Shown here piece after piece: positions 59,962 through 64,000 of a stretch of 64,000 nt of DNA. Each line of letters begins with the position of its first letter. Positions within the stretch are counted from its first letter, which is position 1. Source of the stretch: Aquamicrobium sp. LC103 (lineage in GTDB: Bacteria > Pseudomonadota > Alphaproteobacteria > Rhizobiales > Rhizobiaceae); the NCBI RefSeq assembly GCF_001014615.2, contig NZ_LBCQ02000016.1, positions 1 through 64,000 of the forward strand. The letters run 5' to 3'. A model generated the notes under the pieces. That model did no database searches. It saw only the letters and a program-made list of their open reading frames with translations, and was not told the origin of the DNA. A program made the position numbers and the translations under genes.

Positions 59962-61484
59962 TGGATTTCTCCCAGCTTTACGATGGGCTGGCGCTGGGCG
60001 CCGCCCTGGTCTTCTCGCCGGAAGGCCTGTTCTACTGCTTCCTGGGCGTCTTTCTCGGCACCTTCATCGGCGTGCTGCCGGGCATCGGGCCGATGGCGAC
60101 GATCGCGATGCTCATCCCGATCTCGTTCCATCTGGAGCCGGCCTTCGCGCTGATCACGCTCGCCGGCATCTATTACGGCGCTTCCTACGGCGGGTCGACC
60201 GCCTCGATCCTGCTGAACCTGCCGGGAACTTCCTCGAGCGCGGTGACGGTTCTGGACGGCTACCCGATGGCGCGTCAGGGCAGGGCGGGTGTGGCGCTGT
60301 TCATCACGGCGATCGCCTCCTTCATCGGCAGCATGGTCGGCCTCGTGGCGCTGGTCATTGCCGCGCAGCCGCTGGCCAAGCTTGCGATCGAATTCAGCGC
60401 GCCGGAGTATTTTTCCCTGATGCTCCTGGGCCTGCTCGCCTTCGCCCTTCTTGGCGGGCAGCGGCCTTTCCGTGCACTTGCGATGATGTCCTTCGGGCTC
60501 CTGCTCGGTCTTGTCGGCATCGACATCAACAGTGGCCAGTCGCGCTATGTCTTCGGGATCCCGCAGTTTTACGAGGGACTTTCACTGGTGGCGCTGGCCA
60601 TGGGCCTCTTCGGCCTGCCGGAAATCTTCCAGAATTCCGGCAATTCCTCGCCGAAGGATCAGAACATGCAGAAAGTGACGCTGCGCTCGATGCTGCCCAC
60701 GCGAGAGGACTGGCGGCGTTCCTGGATGCCGATGCTGCGCGGCACCGGCATCGGCTCGCTCTTCGGCGCGCTGCCGGGCACGGGCGGCGTCATCGCCTCC
60801 TTCATGTCCTACACGGTCGAAAAGCGCGTGAGCAAGGAACCCGAGCGCTTCGGCAAGGGCGCCATCGAGGGCATCGCCTCGCCCGAAGCCGCCAACAACG
60901 CAGCCGTGCAGACCGGCTTCATTCCGACCCTGAGCCTCGGCGTGCCCGGCGATGCCGTGATGGCGTTGATGCTTGGCGTGCTCATGATCCACGGCATTGC
61001 TCCCGGCCCCAACCTTGCCAACGAAGCGCCGGATCTCTTCTGGGGCGTCATCGTCAGCTTCGCCGTCGGCAACGTGATGCTGGTGATCCTCAACATCCCG
61101 CTGATCGGGCTGTGGGTGCGGGTTTTGCGCATTCCCTACAACATCCTCTTCCCCACCATCGTCCTTCTCGTGCTGGTGGGGGTCTACTCCGTCAACTATT
61201 CGGTGGTGGACATCTTCGTCGTCATGGCCTTCGGCGTGATCGGCGTGCTGATGCGGATGATGCGCTTCGAGGCGGCGCCCGTGATCCTCGGCTGCGTGCT
61301 CGGTCCGCTGATGGAAGAGAATTACAGGCGCGCGCTGGTGCTCGCGGACGGCGACTTCATGCATTTCGTCGAACGGCCGATCAGCGCCGTGCTGTTGATG
61401 TTCTGCGCCGCCCTGGTCGTCTTTTCCGTCTATTGCAACGTGCGTATCTGGGCCGCGCGGCGGAAGAAGCCGGCGGCTGCCTGA
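59961..61484 (+). CDS. tctA: tripartite tricarboxylate transporter large permease
   Basis: The product is 507 residues with about 11-12 membrane segments. Family landmarks are 'GTFIGVLPGIGPMATIAMLIP' in parts, 'YYGASYGGSTASILLNLPG', 'GSLFGALPGTGG' and 'EGIASPEAANNAA'. With TctB and the distant TctC it imports a carboxylate, driven by a cation gradient. It is convergent with the TetR gene. Confidence 0.94.
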   Translation: MDFSQLYDGLALGAALVFSPEGLFYCFLGVFLGTFIGVLPGIGPMATIAMLIPISFHLEPAFALITLAGIYYGASYGGSTASILLNLPGTSSSAVTVLDGYPMARQGRAGVALFITAIASFIGSMVGLVALVIAAQPLAKLAIEFSAPEYFSLMLLGLLAFALLGGQRPFRALAMMSFGLLLGLVGIDINSGQSRYVFGIPQFYEGLSLVALAMGLFGLPEIFQNSGNSSPKDQNMQKVTLRSMLPTREDWRRSWMPMLRGTGIGSLFGALPGTGGVIASFMSYTVEKRVSKEPERFGKGAIEGIASPEAANNAAVQTGFIPTLSLGVPGDAVMALMLGVLMIHGIAPGPNLANEAPDLFWGVIVSFAVGNVMLVILNIPLIGLWVRVLRIPYNILFPTIVLLVLVGVYSVNYSVVDIFVVMAFGVIGVLMRMMRFEAAPVILGCVLGPLMEENYRRALVLADGDFMHFVERPISAVLLMFCAALVVFSVYCNVRIWAARRKKPAAA

Positions 61485-61499
61485 AGGAAACGGAAGGGC

Positions 61500-61526
61500 G
61501 CGGGCTTGCCGGACCGGCAGGCCCGC
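61500..61526 (+). terminator. hairpin after tctA
   Basis: GCGGGCTTGCC (61500-61510) pairs with GGCAGGCCCGC (61516-61526) with one T-G wobble, loop GGACC, 15 bp after the tctA stop. No T-run. It separates tctA from the convergent TetR gene. Confidence 0.5.
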
Positions 61527-61604
61527 ATTCCCGCCGGCGACAGGAACCACGGCGTGCGAGGAGGCATCGCAAGGAGAAACGTCCGGGGTGACGGCGCGAG
61601 ATCG

Positions 61605-62240
61605 TCAATCGCGCGGCCGGAGGCCCTCGAAGATCATTTCAAAATACTGGCCGGCGATCTCGTGCGGGGTCATCGACTTCTTCGGATTGTACCAGCGCGG
61701 CATCCAGTTGAGGGCCGACAGGACGAGGCGTCCCGCCATGGCGACATCCACGTCGGATCTGATCTCACCGGCATCGATGGCTTCCTGGATGATCCCGCGC
61801 AATTGGCGCTCGTAACGGTCGCGCCGTGTCAGGCGCTCTTCCTGCTGGCGCAGCTCGGGGTCGTTCCAGAACGCCGTGGTGGACGCCATCCATGCCCAGC
61901 GGTTCCTGTGAAAATGATCGGCGGTCGCTGTCATGAACGCGCGCAGCTTGTCGGACGCCTTTTCTTCCCGCCGGACGCATTCCTCCACGTGAGTATAGAG
62001 ATGAGCACTCACTTCACTTGCGACGATCGAATAGATTTGATCCTTGCTCTCGAAATGGTGGTAGAGCAGAGCCTTCGATATGTTGCAGGCGTTGGCGATC
62101 TCGCGCATCGAGGCGCCCTTGTAGCCTCTGCGGGCGAAGATCTCCGCCGCCGCCGCCTTGATCTGTTCTATGCGCTCGGCGGAATGCATCTCCGTGCGGC
62201 TCTTGCCCGTGTTGACCGATGTGTCCACCGCTTGCTCCAA
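61605..62240 (-). CDS. TetR-family transcriptional regulator
   Basis: The product is 211 residues. The N-terminal helix-turn-helix is 'FARRGYKGASMREIANACNIS' in parts followed by 'KALLYHHFESKDQIYSIV', the usual TetR signature at residues 35-75. The C-terminal ligand domain resembles the TetR_C groups found with acyl-CoA pathways. No operator copy was found in its own upstream region. It is the natural candidate to bind the three palindromes of the TTT/CoA module. Confidence 0.92.
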   Translation of the reverse strand: MEQAVDTSVNTGKSRTEMHSAERIEQIKAAAAEIFARRGYKGASMREIANACNISKALLYHHFESKDQIYSIVASEVSAHLYTHVEECVRREEKASDKLRAFMTATADHFHRNRWAWMASTTAFWNDPELRQQEERLTRRDRYERQLRGIIQEAIDAGEIRSDVDVAMAGRLVLSALNWMPRWYNPKKSMTPHEIAGQYFEMIFEGLRPRD

Positions 62241-62324
62241 CTACCGATCCTTCAACCGTCGGCACGCGGCCGCGGTTTCGATTCTACCTTTTTACTATCA
62301 TAGAGTTGATGAGAGCCAACAAGA

Positions 62325-63206
62325 ATGAAAGTCAGCGTTACTCGTATCGGCACTTCCGTGGATCGGCTTGGCGAGAGTCCGCATTGGGACGAGGAGACCG
62401 GCAGCCTTTATTGGATCGACGCGGTTGAAGGGATCGTTCGCAGCTTTCATCTCGAGACGGGTCGAACCGCGGAGTGGCGTCTGCCGCCGCCGGTAGGCTC
62501 CATGGCGCTCGGCACGACCAACACGGCGATCGCCGCCCTGAAGGAGGAATTTGCACTGGTCGATCTGGCCGAGGGCGGTGTCAGGACCCTGCGCGGCATC
62601 GACGTCGACCATCCGGATGTGCGCATCAATGACGGCAAGGCGGATCGTGCAGGAAACTTCGTCGCCGGCACCATGCATACGGGACGTTTGGAAGGCGAGG
62701 CGCCGCTGGGCGGTATCTACCGGGTACGGCCGGGCGGAAGGCTGGAGCGTCTCGCCGATGGGTTCGGCGTGGCGAACGGACCGTGCTTTTCCCCGAGCGG
62801 CGGCACGCTCTATATCGCCGACACGTCCACGAGGAAGATGTGGGCCTTCGACTATGCGCCGGATGCACCATTGGGCGAAAAACGCCTCTTCGTCGACACG
62901 GATGCACTCGGCTCCGGTATCGATGGGGCGACGGTGGACGCGGAGGGCTGTCTGTGGGGCGTGCTGGTACGCGCCGGAAAGGTGGCGCGGTTCACGCCCG
63001 CCGGCCGCCTGGACCGGTTGATCGACATGCCCGTGACACACCCTACGAGTCTCGCCTTCGGCGGGCCGGATCTGGACCTTCTCTTCGTGACGAGCCTGTC
63101 GCGAAGCGCCAATCTCCAGGCGAACGAAGCCGAGGCGGGCGGGCTCTTCGCCGTCGAGGGACTGGGTGTGCGCGGACTTCCGGCGAGCCGTTTCGGGCGG
63201 GCCTGA
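62325..63206 (+). CDS. SMP-30/gluconolactonase-family lactonase
   Basis: The protein is 293 residues, standard for the six-bladed propeller family. Metal-binding residues are seen in 'LGESPHWDEETGSLYWID' (Glu), 'RINDGKADRAGNFVAG' (Asn, Asp) and 'GVANGPCFSPSG' (Asn) with 'GSGIDGATVDAEG' (Asp). It probably hydrolyses a sugar lactone or another lactone. It is divergent from TetR across 84 bp. Confidence 0.92.
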   Translation: MKVSVTRIGTSVDRLGESPHWDEETGSLYWIDAVEGIVRSFHLETGRTAEWRLPPPVGSMALGTTNTAIAALKEEFALVDLAEGGVRTLRGIDVDHPDVRINDGKADRAGNFVAGTMHTGRLEGEAPLGGIYRVRPGGRLERLADGFGVANGPCFSPSGGTLYIADTSTRKMWAFDYAPDAPLGEKRLFVDTDALGSGIDGATVDAEGCLWGVLVRAGKVARFTPAGRLDRLIDMPVTHPTSLAFGGPDLDLLFVTSLSRSANLQANEAEAGGLFAVEGLGVRGLPASRFGRA

Positions 63207-63219
63207 GCGGCCCGGGATC

Positions 63220-64000
63220 TCACAGCCTGCTCCGGCCCGCGTGCTCGACGAGAAAGTCGAGGAAAACCCTGATCTTGCGCGGCAGATATGAGGTCTGGCG
63301 GTAGGCAGCATAGATGCCGCCGTCGAAAGTGGTGTTGGTGATGCGGTAGTCGGGGAGGAGACGCAGAAGCGTTCCGTCCCGAAGTTCGCTGCGCACGGTG
63401 AAGTCGTCGAGAAGCGCCACGCCGTCACCGATGACGGCCAGCCGGCGGATAAGCTCTCCGTTGTCGGTCCCGAGCGCGGAATCGATCTGCAATTCCTGCA
63501 GCTTATCGTCCTTCATGAACCTCCAGACCGCCGGTTCCGGCCCCAGGAGGTAGGTGAGGCAGTTGTGATCCTTCAGGTCGCCGGGCTCCGTCACGGTCGA
63601 GGAGCGGGCGAGATAAAGCGGGGAAGCGACGAGGATGCGCTGGCTGGAAAGGATCTTGCGCTGGACGAGACTGGGGTCCTGCGGCGCCGAAAAGCGCAGG
63701 TCGATGTCGTACTCCTCCTCGCGCAGGCGTATCTGCCGTTCCGACAGCGTCAGCTCCAGCCGGATTTCCGGATAGGCTTGCTGGAAGAGCGGGAGGAGGG
63801 GGCCCAGCACCTGCAATCCGAACAGCGTGCGCGAATGCACCCCGAGAACGCCCCTCGGCGTGGTCTGAAGCGCGGCGGCCTCGTGGTCGGCGTCGGCGAT
63901 CTCCTCGAGGATGCGTTCGGCGCGGGCAAAATAATGCGTGCCCGCCTCCGTCAGTGCGACGCTGCGCGTGGTACGCGAGATGAGTTGGACGCCGAGCTGG
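63220..64000 (-). CDS. LysR-family transcriptional regulator, N-terminus outside window
   Basis: The frame continues through the right edge of the window; the first visible residues (QLGVQLISRTTRSVALTEAG) are the end of a LysR DNA-binding domain. The effector domain follows with 'EEEYDIDLRFSAPQDPSLVQRKI' in parts and 'RIRVFLDFLVEH'-type 'RKIRVFLDFLVEH' near the end. It is a CrgA-like LysR by the 'FLDFL' C-terminus and is convergent with the SMP-30 gene. Confidence 0.9.
   Translation of the reverse strand, partial: QLGVQLISRTTRSVALTEAGTHYFARAERILEEIADADHEAAALQTTPRGVLGVHSRTLFGLQVLGPLLPLFQQAYPEIRLELTLSERQIRLREEEYDIDLRFSAPQDPSLVQRKILSSQRILVASPLYLARSSTVTEPGDLKDHNCLTYLLGPEPAVWRFMKDDKLQELQIDSALGTDNGELIRRLAVIGDGVALLDDFTVRSELRDGTLLRLLPDYRITNTTFDGGIYAAYRQTSYLPRKIRVFLDFLVEHAGRSRL

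Noticed and set aside
1-64000. CRISPR arrays, insertion sequences, phage genes, rRNA or replication genes
   Set aside because: I saw no regularly spaced repeats, transposase or integrase frames, structural RNA or repA/dnaA-type genes in the window.

Overview
The window is GC-rich, densely coded DNA. Short intergenic gaps, ATGA-type start/stop overlaps and the mix of families (TRAP, TTT and ABC uptake systems, FCD-type GntR, IclR and LysR regulators, Tat-exported oxidoreductases) suggest an alphaproteobacterium, probably Hyphomicrobiales. I cannot name the species. I see no rRNA, tRNA, CRISPR array, insertion sequence, phage gene or replication origin. It reads as a catabolic region made of several uptake-plus-degradation modules, each with its own regulator.

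Layout. (1) 1-3158: a cytochrome c (5' end outside the window) with the small and large subunits of a xanthine-oxidase-family molybdenum hydroxylase. (2) 3223-6223: an RraA-like aldolase and a PLP aminotransferase, divergent from a LysR regulator. (3) 6309-19228: a divergent pyroglutamate/lactam module. Leftward are pxpA, a class IV aminotransferase and a DapA-like aldolase. Rightward are a TRAP transporter, pxpB, pxpC, a GntR regulator, a 2-hydroxyacid dehydrogenase, an M20 carbamoylase-like hydrolase, a second GntR regulator, a creatinase/ectoine-hydrolase-like M24 protein and an FAH-family protein. The two arms share a promoter/operator region at 8936-8994. (4) 19327-22545: DNA alkylation repair, an RibD-C protein, a small lipoprotein and an exported metallophosphoesterase.

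(5) 22759-31612: an N-acyl amino acid/amino acid module. Leftward are a Zn deacylase and a threonine-dehydratase-like enzyme. Rightward are a COG3616 amino acid deaminase, a polar amino acid ABC transporter, RidA, a second Zn deacylase and a LacI regulator, with LacI-type palindromes between the arms. (6) 31908-35812: a Tat-exported FAD oxidoreductase resembling spermidine dehydrogenase, then panB-panC. (7) 35946-47318: an IclR regulator divergent from a single-chain HyuA-HyuB hydantoinase/oxoprolinase, a five-gene Dpp/Opp-type ABC transporter and an M20 amidohydrolase. (8) 47270-49754: a lipoprotein, an exported N-acyl-D-amino-acid deacylase and a 60-residue protein.

(9) 49993-62240: a carboxylate-CoA module. 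tctC is divergent from an operon for an enoyl-CoA hydratase, an NDP-forming acyl-CoA synthetase, two acyl-CoA dehydrogenases, two SDRs (one a tandem fusion) and a tandem CMD protein, followed by tctB-tctA and a convergent TetR gene. Three copies of an 18-bp palindrome sit at the promoter regions of this module, two of them exactly identical. (10) 62325-64000: an SMP-30 lactonase and a partial LysR gene.

A recurring theme is hydrolysis of C-N bonds in cyclic amides and N-acyl amino acids, including two unrelated ATP-dependent oxoprolinase/hydantoinase systems. The candidates for undescribed biology are the pxp/TRAP/pseudo-M24 module and the TetR-palindrome TTT/CoA module. Their substrates cannot be read from sequence alone.
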